Shown in pieces: positions 35,822-44,592 of a stretch of 64,000 nucleotides of DNA. This DNA comes from CAYMQB01 sp964392665 (GTDB lineage: Bacteria; Hydrothermota; E44-bin80). The notes under the pieces were generated by a model. The model was not told the origin of the DNA, did not search any database, and was given only the letters and a program-made list of their open reading frames with translations. The stretch is from positions 1 to 64,000 of the forward strand of contig CAYMQB010000006.1 in the NCBI GenBank assembly GCA_964392665.1, given 5' to 3'. The position numbers and the translations under genes are program-made. How positions within the stretch are numbered: position 1 is the stretch's first letter; every line of letters begins with the position of its first letter.

Positions 35822-36856
35822 ATGTTTGGAAAGAGAAAAGCAATAGTCGGTCTTGATATCGGAAGTTCTCAGATAAAAGTCGTAGAACTCACAGGATACC
35901 CAAAGGCAGCTTCCATTTTGAAAGTTGGAATTGCTCCCCTCTTGCCTGATGCCATCGTTGATGGAGAAGTGATGGACAGAGAAGTTGTCATCGATACGAT
36001 TAAGGCTTTGTATGACAAATTCGCAATCCAGGCAAAGGATGTGGTAATCGCAATATCGGGAAGGGGAGTAATTGTTAAGAAGATAACAATGGATAAGATG
36101 AAACGGAGTGATGTGCAGGAACAGATTAGATGGGAAGCTGAGCAGCACGTTCCATTCGATATCGATAATGTTTCTCTCGCATTTGAGATAGTAAATCCTG
36201 ATGCAGGTGAAGGTCAGATGGAAGTCCTTTTGGTTGCAGCTAAAAGCGAAGTCGTGAATTCTTATATAAGCCTTATAAAGGAAATTGGTCTTAGTCCAGT
36301 TGTACTCGATATTGCTTCGTTTGCTATTCAGAATGTTTACGAGCACAATTATCCTGTTCTACCGGATAAATTGGTTGCACTCGTCACGATTGGCTCGGAG
36401 ATTACAAATATTAGTTTCATCATAAATAATGTTAATCATTTCACAAGAGATGTTTTTTCTGCAACCAATAGTTGTTCTCAGAAGATACAGAGGGAACTTG
36501 GGCTTAACCGTGCTCAAGCAGAGCAACTAATAAGGGGTGAAAAGGTTGAGGGAATCAGTGCAGATAGTGTTGACAAATTCTTCCAGGAATTTGCTGAAGA
36601 GGTTGCAGTGGGGCTTGACAAAGTTATACCGTTTTTGCCCGGTGAAAAGGAGAAAATCGATCGCATAGTAGTATGCGGCGGTGGAGCGTTAATTCGTGGA
36701 TTAGTTGATTACTTGAAAAACAGATTTGATACAGAAGTAATTGTTATTAATGCATTACAAAACATAAAATACGATCCTGCTGTTTTCATTGAGGAGAGAC
36801 CAGAGAAGATCTCACCTGTAATAGCAGAAGCTATTGGACTTGCTTTGAGGGGCTGA
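35822..36856 (+). CDS. pilM: Type IV pilus assembly protein PilM
   Basis: 344 residues of the actin/FtsA-like fold: phosphate-1 loop AIVGLDIGSSQIKVVEL at the N-terminus, the VAISGRGVIVKKI stretch, and the adenosine motif RIVVCGGGALIRGL. PilM is a cytoplasmic protein that binds the N-terminal tail of PilN and couples the motor to the inner-membrane platform. It is first of five pil genes in fixed order. Confidence 0.94.
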   Translation: MFGKRKAIVGLDIGSSQIKVVELTGYPKAASILKVGIAPLLPDAIVDGEVMDREVVIDTIKALYDKFAIQAKDVVIAISGRGVIVKKITMDKMKRSDVQEQIRWEAEQHVPFDIDNVSLAFEIVNPDAGEGQMEVLLVAAKSEVVNSYISLIKEIGLSPVVLDIASFAIQNVYEHNYPVLPDKLVALVTIGSEITNISFIINNVNHFTRDVFSATNSCSQKIQRELGLNRAQAEQLIRGEKVEGISADSVDKFFQEFAEEVAVGLDKVIPFLPGEKEKIDRIVVCGGGALIRGLVDYLKNRFDTEVIVINALQNIKYDPAVFIEERPEKISPVIAEAIGLALRG

Positions 36857-36887
36857 TTAATGAATAAGTTCAAAAATAGGAGCGATT

Positions 36888-37529
36888 ATGGTTAGAATAA
36901 ACCTTATTCCGAAAGAAGAAAAGGTTAAGAAAAGAGCTGGTTTTAGAGGTCCTTCAATAAAGATGCCAACAGGGATAGAAAACTATCTTGGTATAGGACT
37001 CGTTGTATTAGTAATAATTATTCTGGCTTTTGTTCATATCGGGCAGAAAAGGAACATTACACGACTTAACACGAATATCCAAGAAACAAGAGAAGAATTA
37101 AGACAACTCGAGGAAGTCGTTAAACTTGTGAAAGAGCTCGACAGGAAGAGGAAAGATTTGAATACAAGGATAGAGATAATTAGAGGATTGAATAGAGGGA
37201 GATATGAAAAGGCTAGATTTCTTTACACACTTAGCTCAATACTTCCCGAATATTGCTGGATCCAGAATTTGGATGTAAAGGCAAGTACTATTACCATAAA
37301 GGGTATTACTTTTTCAAATCAGGTAATTGCTGCTTTGATGAGGAGATTGCAGGGAGAGAAGATTTTTCAAGCAATTGAGTTGAGGAGCATTGTGGGAAAG
37401 GAAGTTGATAACCACAATGTTATGGAATTTGACCTCAAAACTCAACTTATCGAAGCCTCTGGTGCAGTATTACAGAAAGCACCGGGTGCAAAAACGAGCA
37501 CAAAATCCAAGAAAGGAACAACAAAATGA
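36888..37529 (+). CDS. pilN: Type IV pilus assembly protein PilN
   Basis: 213 residues. The N-terminal cytoplasmic tail begins VRINLIPKEE, the PilM-binding INLIP motif. One transmembrane helix (about 35-53), a coiled coil (about 58-90) and a ferredoxin-like periplasmic domain follow. The tail ends in a Lys/Thr-rich stretch (from about 195). An AGGAG site precedes the ATG. The stop overlaps pilO by 4 nt (ATGA). Confidence 0.92.
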   Translation: MVRINLIPKEEKVKKRAGFRGPSIKMPTGIENYLGIGLVVLVIIILAFVHIGQKRNITRLNTNIQETREELRQLEEVVKLVKELDRKRKDLNTRIEIIRGLNRGRYEKARFLYTLSSILPEYCWIQNLDVKASTITIKGITFSNQVIAALMRRLQGEKIFQAIELRSIVGKEVDNHNVMEFDLKTQLIEASGAVLQKAPGAKTSTKSKKGTTK

Positions 37530-38119
37530 AAGGTATAATTAGATTCTTTGTTTTCGTTGGTTTGTCAGTTGTTCTGATTATTTTATATATATTTCTCATA
37601 CATACGAAATCATCCGCCGTGATAGGGAAGCTTCAGGTCACATACTCTACCGTTAGCGATTCCCTTAGCAAGGCGAAACAGATAGCAAATAGGTTACCTG
37701 AGACACAGAAGGAATACAACTTCTTGAAGAAACAATGGATTGTAGCACAGGGAATGCTTCCTGCGAAAACTGAAACCGAAGAGCTATTGAGCATTGTGTC
37801 AAAATCTGCAACCGAAAATAATATAAAAATTCTTTCATTTAAGCCTGGGAAACTCACTGCAAAGCAGAATTTTCAGGAGTATCCTCTTAGTATCAAGGTT
37901 ATTGGAAAATACCACAGTATTGGACGCTTTTTTAGCGACATTGGAAACCTTAAAAGAATAATAAGAATCGGTGACATAAAGATGACAGGAAAGGAAGGAA
38001 AGGAAGAAGGAAGAGGAGGAGGGATAGAGACGGAGTTTACTGCTTCAAGCTATGTTTATGCTGGCTTGAGGGAGAACGTAGGAAAAGCTAAGCATGTAAC
38101 CAAGAACCCCCCAAAATAG
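37526..38119 (+). CDS. pilO: Type IV pilus assembly protein PilO
   Basis: 197 residues. One N-terminal transmembrane helix (about 7-25), a coiled-coil region (about 30-75), and a periplasmic domain with LSIVSKSATENNIKILSFKPG and the QEYPLSIKVIGKYHSIGRFFSDI segment, which is characteristic of PilO. PilO pairs with PilN to form the inner-membrane alignment complex. It overlaps pilN by 4 nt. Confidence 0.92.
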   Translation: MKGIIRFFVFVGLSVVLIILYIFLIHTKSSAVIGKLQVTYSTVSDSLSKAKQIANRLPETQKEYNFLKKQWIVAQGMLPAKTETEELLSIVSKSATENNIKILSFKPGKLTAKQNFQEYPLSIKVIGKYHSIGRFFSDIGNLKRIIRIGDIKMTGKEGKEEGRGGGIETEFTASSYVYAGLRENVGKAKHVTKNPPK

Positions 38120-38135
38120 GAGTGAATAATAAAAA

Positions 38136-38699
38136 ATGAAAAAGATAAGAGTCGTTTTATTTGCTCTCTCTTTTACATGTCTTGTTCTTACTCATTATGG
38201 ATGTAAGGGAGGTAATCCGTTCAATTTTATGATTGGGAAGATGACGAAATCCGTTGAGAAGAAACAAGATAGTGGAAAGATAGGCAGTGCTGGAAATATA
38301 TTAAAAACTGAAGGCGAGACAGGTAAGTTGCTCGATAAAGGCGCAGAGACGTCGGTAAGTCGCGAAGATTCTTCAAAGATACTGGAAATGGCACTTGGGA
38401 TCGAAAAATTCTCATACAGGAGTGAGGGAAGGCGAGATCCTTTTGAGTCGCTTTTTAAAGGCAAAGAACTGAATGTCGAAAATGTCCATTTGGTTGGTAC
38501 AGTTTGGGGACCAAAAGGAAGGTTTGCTCTTCTCAAGGAACCAGGAGGGACAGGGTATGTTGTAGGTATCGGCGACAGAATTGCCGATGGGAGAGTTATT
38601 GGTATTACAAGTTCAAGTGTAACTTTCGAAATTAGAAAATTTGGCGTGACTTCGAAGGTAACTTTAGTTCTGGAGCAAAAAGAGGAAAAACTTAAATAG
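38136..38699 (+). CDS. pilP: Type IV pilus lipoprotein PilP
   Basis: 187 residues. A lipoprotein-type signal ends near THYGC (Cys 23). A low-complexity linker (about 35-85) is followed by the small beta domain with YRSEGRRDPFESLF and GTVWGPKGRFALLK...GYVVGIGDRI, as in PilP. PilP bridges the PilN/PilO complex to the secretin PilQ. Identification rests on domain layout and its position between pilO and pilQ. Confidence 0.88.
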   Translation: MKKIRVVLFALSFTCLVLTHYGCKGGNPFNFMIGKMTKSVEKKQDSGKIGSAGNILKTEGETGKLLDKGAETSVSREDSSKILEMALGIEKFSYRSEGRRDPFESLFKGKELNVENVHLVGTVWGPKGRFALLKEPGGTGYVVGIGDRIADGRVIGITSSSVTFEIRKFGVTSKVTLVLEQKEEKLK

Positions 38700-38711
38700 A
38701 GAGGTGGTAAA

Positions 38712-40304
38712 ATGAGCCCAAGAAGAATGTTGTTAAATATTGGATTACCGTTCATTTTTGTTATGCTCATTTCTTCGAGTCTTTGCGGTTCACAGCTGCT
38801 GGATGTTGTCATTAATGGGACGGATGCAAGGACGGAAATTACAGCGAGTTTCGATGGAACGGTAAACTATACGGAATTCACGATGGAGAACAAAATAATT
38901 TTCGACCTTCTGAAATGCGAAAGTGGGTTAGAAGCAAATAAATATGAAGGGATTGATAGAGGAGGTGTTAAAACGATTACACTGATTCCCTTCTACACTG
39001 CTAACATTCTGAGACTTACAGTTGATCTTGGCTCTGCAGTTACATATCAGGCAGCGGTAAAAGAGAACAAACTCGTAATTTCGTTTGATAACCAGGAAGG
39101 GAAGGCATTCGAGATGTGGATTGCTTCGGAACAGGAGATTACTCCAACAAGTCTTGGTTATGAGGAAGGTTATGAGGTTCCGGGAATGATATCGCTGGAT
39201 TTGGAGGATGCCGATATACAAACCATTTTAAGAGCAATGGCGCATTACGGAGGGAAAAATGTAGTTGCTGGAGAAGAGGTTAAAGGAGTTATTACGATGA
39301 AACTCTCCAATGTCACCTGGCAAGAGGCTTTTGAGGTGATTGTAAAAACTGCGGGTTTCTCTTACAGGGAAGAAAAAAATATTCTCAGAGTTGCAAAGGG
39401 GACGACATTCGATAAGGAAAGAGAGAATAGTGAGCTGGCGCAGCCGGTTGTTCACAAAGTATACAAACTTTCGTTTGCAAACCCAAAGGAAGTAAGAACC
39501 AATGTTAGTAAACTAATTTCCAAGAAGGGAACCGTTGAAGTAGACGACAGAACCAACTCTTTAATTGTCACGGATATCGAATCGAAGCAACAGGATATCA
39601 AAGCACTATTGGAGATTCTTGATTCTGCGAATCCTCAGGTGGATATCGAAGTCAAGGTCATCGACATGGATTTCGACTTTGGAAGAAACCTTGGTATTAC
39701 CTGGGTTGCCAAAAATCTTAGAAGCAAGCAGTATAATATTCAAGCATCGGGAACCCTGAATGCGGCAAGGGTGGGTGTGCTCGATCTTTCCATCGGGAGC
39801 GTAAGGAATTTTGGCAAGATAAGCTCGATAATTAACCTGTATGAAAAAGAAGGTAAGACCAAGGTTATTGCCAATCCGCGGATAACTGCCTTGAATAACA
39901 GGGAAGCGGAGATACTGGGAGGAAAGAAATTTCCTGTTAACATGTTTGACCAGGCCGGGAATGTTGTCACGAGATATTTTGAAGTTGGAACGAGACTCAA
40001 GGTAACACCTCATATAAATGCAAAGAATGAGATTACGATGGACATAGAGGCAGAGTTGAGTAATGTTGATCCGACTACTCTGATAATTACTTCGACCGAA
40101 GCATCGACAAGGCAGCTGGTAAGGGATGGTGAGACTGTCGTGCTTGGGGGATTTGTAAGGGAGGAAACGCAGCAGTCGGAGCAAGGTGTCCCTATATTGA
40201 GAAAGATACCTATCTTAGGCTATCTATTCAAGAGTACAGGGAAAACAACCAAGAAAAGAGAGGTGCTGATTTTCCTGACACCTCATATTGTGAAGTATTA
40301 TTAG
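38712..40304 (+). CDS. pilQ: Type IV pilus secretin PilQ
   Basis: 530 residues, shorter than many PilQ (often around 700). The signal peptide spans about 1-28. One AMIN domain follows (about 30-130), then an STN/N0 domain (ISLDLEDADIQTILRAMAHYGGKNVV), an N1 domain (VHKVYKLSFANPKEVRTNVSKLI) and the secretin core with VIANPRITALNNREAEILGGKKFPV and the C-terminal GVPILRKIPILGYLFK. It forms the outer-membrane pore for the pilus. Only one AMIN domain explains the shorter length. A strong terminator follows. Confidence 0.94.
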   Translation: MSPRRMLLNIGLPFIFVMLISSSLCGSQLLDVVINGTDARTEITASFDGTVNYTEFTMENKIIFDLLKCESGLEANKYEGIDRGGVKTITLIPFYTANILRLTVDLGSAVTYQAAVKENKLVISFDNQEGKAFEMWIASEQEITPTSLGYEEGYEVPGMISLDLEDADIQTILRAMAHYGGKNVVAGEEVKGVITMKLSNVTWQEAFEVIVKTAGFSYREEKNILRVAKGTTFDKERENSELAQPVVHKVYKLSFANPKEVRTNVSKLISKKGTVEVDDRTNSLIVTDIESKQQDIKALLEILDSANPQVDIEVKVIDMDFDFGRNLGITWVAKNLRSKQYNIQASGTLNAARVGVLDLSIGSVRNFGKISSIINLYEKEGKTKVIANPRITALNNREAEILGGKKFPVNMFDQAGNVVTRYFEVGTRLKVTPHINAKNEITMDIEAELSNVDPTTLIITSTEASTRQLVRDGETVVLGGFVREETQQSEQGVPILRKIPILGYLFKSTGKTTKKREVLIFLTPHIVKYY

Positions 40305-40307
40305 TAA

Positions 40308-40337
40308 AAAAGCGCTCGCTTACAAGCGAGCGCTTTT
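40308..40337 (+). terminator. Intrinsic terminator after pilQ
   Basis: GCGCTCGCTT (40312-40321) and AAGCGAGCGC (40324-40333) pair exactly. The stem is flanked by AAAA and TTTT, so it can act in both directions. It ends the pil unit 3 nt after the pilQ stop. Confidence 0.93.
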
Positions 40338-40375
40338 CATTGTAACTAACCCCTAATTCACAGATTAAGATAGAA

Positions 40376-43300
40376 ATGGCAGGAGAAGAAGTTCTTGTTT
40401 ATATAGATGATTTGACCAAAGTTTTCAACAGACGATTCCTTTATAAACAGCTGCTGCAACGAATAAACCAGGGAAAGTCAAAAGGTGAGGAATTTACCAT
40501 AATCCTCATGGATATCGACCATTTCAAAATTGTAAACGATTCCTTCGGACATCTTGCCGGAGATGAGGCGTTACAGTTGTTTTCCAATTTGCTAAAGGAC
40601 TCGGTGAGAAAGGATGATCTGGTTTGCCGCTATGCAGGTGATGAGTTCGTTCTTATCCTAACTGATTCGGATATAAAAAGGGGTATCGAGTGTGGAAACA
40701 GGATTATTGAATTATTGAACAGTAGAGAATTTTCACTTACCTCGGCAGGAGCACGTGTGAAACTCTCGGTTAGTATGGGAGTAGCGAATTTTCCTCTTGA
40801 TTCAAAGGATGAAAATGCTCTTCTTAGGTTTGCCGATAAAAGCCTGTATGAGGCAAAAAGGAGGGGTGGAGGTAAAGTCGTAAGGTATAAGGAGAAAGAA
40901 TCAGGTGAAGACAACATCGAGCTTAATTTTGGAAAGTTTATAGGCAGGTCGGATATTCTGTCTTTGATCAAGTCAAGCACGGAAAGTGTTGTTAATGGCG
41001 AAAGCAAGGTCTTTTTTGTAAAGGGAAATATTGGAATCGGAAAAACACGATTTCTAAGAGAAGCGTCTTTGTATGCTAATTTACTGGGATTCAAGATTTT
41101 CATTGCAAGTGCAGTTCCGCAGAAAATTTCTCCTCCTTATTCCCTTTTTAACTTGCTTTTGAGAAACATACAAAAAGGTTATGATACAAAGACTCTGCAA
41201 AATGTTTTTACGAATCTTTCCACCCTGGGCGATACCTTGAAATGGTTAATTCCGGATAACGAATTCGGCATTGGTTCGGTAAAGAAGAATGTTTCCGAAC
41301 TTACGAGCGAAAGTGACAAACATCTTTTGTTTGAGGCGGTTACAAGATTTATCTCGAATGTATCGGATTTAAATCCTCTTTTTTTGCTGTTAGATGACCT
41401 TCAGTGGATCGGCGAAGATGATATTGAGATGTTATTGTATTTTATTAGGAATTTTTCCGGAAGTAGAATACTCATAGGAGGAGCTTACAGGGAGAGTGAG
41501 GTCGAAGGAGAAAGGCACCCGCTAAAAAAGGCAATGCTTGCGCTATCAAGAGAGGGTTTATCGGAGAAGATCGACCTTGATCCCCTATCGGATGGAGAAA
41601 TAAAGGAACTTATCAGCGTTGTTTTGGGATTATGGGAGGTTCCTAAGTTCGTGGTAGATTTCATTAAGGGTATTACTGAAGGGAATCCTTTGTTTGTTAT
41701 CGAAGTGTTGAAAATGCTTGTTGAAAAGGAGTACATATATAGAACTGCAAGAAGCTGGAATTTTTTCAAATTGACTGAAGCGAGTTTACCGGAGAAAATA
41801 AGCGACCTGCTGAAGGAGAAAATCAATTTACTTTCCTCCGAATCCAGAAAGATACTAATGAGCGCTTCTGTTATTGGTGAACATTTTACGCTTGAAAATC
41901 TGAGATACATAACAGGAGAGAATGAGGGTTACCTAATTGACCTCCTCGATGAAGCACTAACGAAGGGGATAATTGTCGAGAGTAAAGGGGAAATCGGTAA
42001 GTATCGCTTTACATATCGTATGATTCGGTCGGTTCTTTATAATTTGCAATCTTCCGGAAAAAGAAGCTTGGTTCACAAAAAAGTTGGAGAGATGTTAGAG
42101 CTAAGTCAGGGTGATAATGAAGAGTTTCTGGAGAACCTTGCTAATCATTTCAGAAATGCGGGAATGGAAAAAAAGGCTTTTTCCTATTACCTCTTATGTG
42201 CAAATAAAGCAGAACGGATGATGGTTTACCAGAAAGCCATTTCCTTCTATTCGGAAATGCTTACACTGGCTAAGAAAATGAAAAAATCTGAAATGTCAAT
42301 TTTCGATCTGTATTTTAAGTTAGGATATCTGTATAAGAGAATTGGAAAGCTCGCACTAGCAGAAGAGTTTTTTAACGATTCATTAAAAATTCCAGAAATT
42401 AGCGGTGATAAGAAAGCCGAAGTGCTGCATAGAAAGGGCAACATTTATATGAGAAGGGGTAAATTCGAAGTCGCAATAGATTACTACAAAAAGGCAAGAG
42501 AATCTCTTCGGAATTTGGATTCAATGGAAGCAGCAATAATATATAATGATGAAGCGATAGTACATCTAAAAAAGGGTAATTATACAAAGGCATTTAACAT
42601 AGCTCAGAAAGCCCTTGATATGCTAACGGAAGAACACACAAGAGAGAAATCTCACATTCTTGATACCCTCGGTGAAATCAATTTTTTCTGGGGGAAAATG
42701 GACGAAGCGCTTAAGTTTTTTAACGGGAGTTTGGCTCTTGCAAAAAAATGTGGCTTAGAAAATAGAATAGCAACCGCTTACAAGAACATTGGAAGAGTTT
42801 GTCTTGAACAGGGCAAAGTAAAAGATGCAGAAAGATTTCTTAAAATAGCCCTTGAAAGCGCTGAGAGGATAGGTGATTATTATCTTGAGGTAATGATTTA
42901 CAACGATCTTGGCATCGTTTTTGCTTCTGAAAATGTTGACAGAGCAAGGGAATACTATTTAAAAAGCCTGAACATTTCCAAAAGGATAGGAGATAACGAC
43001 GGAGTTGCAACAATATTCAATAATATAGGAGATTTGTACTTAAGGAGTATTAAGTTTGAAAAAGCTCTGAATATGTTCGAAGAGGCTTTAAGAATATGGG
43101 AGAATATTGGAAAGGTGCAGGCTGCAATAATTCCTTATCTTAATATTGGGGAGATATTCTTCGAGCAAAACGATTTCGATAAAGCACTTTTGTATATTTT
43201 TAGAGCAAAGGAGAAATCGGAAGAGATAAAATATGTCAGCGGGATAATGCATTCACTGTTTGGTCTCTCCGAACTTTTCTTTGAACAGGGGAATGATGAA

Positions 43301-43762
43301 GCATTATCTGAAATTATCGAGGAAGTTCAAGAGGTTAACAGGACTTACAAATCGCGTGATTATGCTGCACAAATACTGCTTATGCAAGCAAGGCTTGCAT
43401 TAAAGGGAAATGATACAAAGAAAGCAGAAAAATTCTATGATAGCATTTCAGAGGATATGAATGAAACTGAAGATAGAAGTCTTCAGAGGGACATCGAAAT
43501 TTTCGGTGGCAGGCTGCTCGGAAGAGCAGGAAGGACACAAGAGGCACTCAAGTACTTCGAAAGGGCTGAAAAACATTGCGAAAAAACAGGCGACAGACTT
43601 GGTTTTGTTTCAGTATTATACCATAAGGCGGAGTTTCTTAAGGGCAAAGAAGAATTTCAAAAAGCCATTTCTATTCTTCAAAAGATCAGGAGTATGCTGG
43701 AAGAAAGCAGTGCAAAATTGTGGATTGAAAAAATCGAAAGGAGCATCAGCGAAATCCGGTAG
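40376..43762 (+). CDS. GGDEF-AAA ATPase-TPR signalling protein
   Basis: 1128 residues, no signal peptide or membrane helix. Residues about 9-172 are a diguanylate cyclase domain: DLTKVFNRRFL, MDIDHFKIVND, and AGDEF (87-91) in place of GGDEF. RKDD (78-81) five residues earlier is an intact RxxD inhibitory site. Residues about 186-450 are a MalT/STAND-like ATPase with Walker A GNIGIGKT (217-224) and Walker B LFLLLDDLQW. From about 560 to the end there are a dozen or so TPR units. It probably senses a partner or ligand through the TPRs and ATPase. It follows the pilQ terminator, so a pilus/c-di-GMP link is plausible but inferred. Confidence 0.88.
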   Translation: MAGEEVLVYIDDLTKVFNRRFLYKQLLQRINQGKSKGEEFTIILMDIDHFKIVNDSFGHLAGDEALQLFSNLLKDSVRKDDLVCRYAGDEFVLILTDSDIKRGIECGNRIIELLNSREFSLTSAGARVKLSVSMGVANFPLDSKDENALLRFADKSLYEAKRRGGGKVVRYKEKESGEDNIELNFGKFIGRSDILSLIKSSTESVVNGESKVFFVKGNIGIGKTRFLREASLYANLLGFKIFIASAVPQKISPPYSLFNLLLRNIQKGYDTKTLQNVFTNLSTLGDTLKWLIPDNEFGIGSVKKNVSELTSESDKHLLFEAVTRFISNVSDLNPLFLLLDDLQWIGEDDIEMLLYFIRNFSGSRILIGGAYRESEVEGERHPLKKAMLALSREGLSEKIDLDPLSDGEIKELISVVLGLWEVPKFVVDFIKGITEGNPLFVIEVLKMLVEKEYIYRTARSWNFFKLTEASLPEKISDLLKEKINLLSSESRKILMSASVIGEHFTLENLRYITGENEGYLIDLLDEALTKGIIVESKGEIGKYRFTYRMIRSVLYNLQSSGKRSLVHKKVGEMLELSQGDNEEFLENLANHFRNAGMEKKAFSYYLLCANKAERMMVYQKAISFYSEMLTLAKKMKKSEMSIFDLYFKLGYLYKRIGKLALAEEFFNDSLKIPEISGDKKAEVLHRKGNIYMRRGKFEVAIDYYKKARESLRNLDSMEAAIIYNDEAIVHLKKGNYTKAFNIAQKALDMLTEEHTREKSHILDTLGEINFFWGKMDEALKFFNGSLALAKKCGLENRIATAYKNIGRVCLEQGKVKDAERFLKIALESAERIGDYYLEVMIYNDLGIVFASENVDRAREYYLKSLNISKRIGDNDGVATIFNNIGDLYLRSIKFEKALNMFEEALRIWENIGKVQAAIIPYLNIGEIFFEQNDFDKALLYIFRAKEKSEEIKYVSGIMHSLFGLSELFFEQGNDEALSEIIEEVQEVNRTYKSRDYAAQILLMQARLALKGNDTKKAEKFYDSISEDMNETEDRSLQRDIEIFGGRLLGRAGRTQEALKYFERAEKHCEKTGDRLGFVSVLYHKAEFLKGKEEFQKAISILQKIRSMLEESSAKLWIEKIERSISEIR

Positions 43763-43800
43763 AAATACATATTGTTTTTAACAGTAACAATTCAATCTTC

Positions 43801-44592
43801 CTATACTAAATTCTTTCTTGCGTATTCTATCCCGTTTTTTATAATAGTCTTACCCATAGACGATGTTCTTATTTTTTCTCTTCTCCAGTTAGGATAATGT
43901 GTCTTCAAAACTGCACGCTCGGGATGTGGCATCATTCCAAGTATTCTACCGCTTGGGTCACATATCCCTGCAATGTTCCCAACAGAGCCATTTGGATTGG
44001 CGGGATAGCCAGTAAGGTTGCCTTCACTGTCCACATACTGAAGTGCAATCTGGTTATCGCGAAATAATCTTTTAAGTATCTCTTCATTCTTTGTTATGAA
44101 TTTGCCTTCCGTATGTGCAACAGGGATATTAAGAAGTCCGTGAAAGTTTTTTAAAAAAGCAGACTTTCGCGAACTCTTTTTTAGATACACCCATCTGTCG
44201 ACGTATCGTGGTTTATCATTAAACGTGAGTGTGACCGACTGTTTGAAATTTCCATCGAATCCCGGTAATATACCCAGTTTCACAAGCACCTGAAAACCGT
44301 TACAAATACCAAGAATAAGTTTGCCTTTCCGGGAGAAGCTTTTCATCTCTTCTGAAAGGTAGTGTCTTATTTCTGTTGCCCATACCTTTCCAGCGGCGAT
44401 ATCATCTCCGTAACTAAAACCACCGGGAATAACAAGAATGTGAAACTTGGAAAGTTGTTTTTTCCTTCTCAATAATTCGGTAAAGCCAACTATTTGAGCA
44501 TTGGCTCCGGATAGTTCAAATGCAATTTTCGTTTCCAAATCGCAGTTTGTACCAGCAGATTTGAGTATGATTACATTAGGATTTTTCACCAT
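43801..44592 (-). CDS. purQ: Phosphoribosylformylglycinamidine synthase, glutaminase subunit PurQ
   Basis: 263 residues. A class I glutamine amidotransferase: nucleophile Cys in LGICNGFQVL, catalytic His-Glu in MPHPERA, and the N-terminal SAGTNCDLE typical of PurQ. It supplies ammonia to PurL for the fourth step of purine synthesis. It is slightly longer than the usual 220-235 residues. The ATG overlaps the end of purSL by 7 nt. Confidence 0.94.
   Translation of the reverse strand: MVKNPNVIILKSAGTNCDLETKIAFELSGANAQIVGFTELLRRKKQLSKFHILVIPGGFSYGDDIAAGKVWATEIRHYLSEEMKSFSRKGKLILGICNGFQVLVKLGILPGFDGNFKQSVTLTFNDKPRYVDRWVYLKKSSRKSAFLKNFHGLLNIPVAHTEGKFITKNEEILKRLFRDNQIALQYVDSEGNLTGYPANPNGSVGNIAGICDPSGRILGMMPHPERAVLKTHYPNWRREKIRTSSMGKTIIKNGIEYARKNLV

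Noticed and set aside
42100..43762. Repetitive pattern in the TPR region considered as a DNA repeat array
   Set aside because: The periodicity is at protein level (34-residue TPR units) with diverged DNA; no CRISPR-like direct repeats were seen anywhere in the window.
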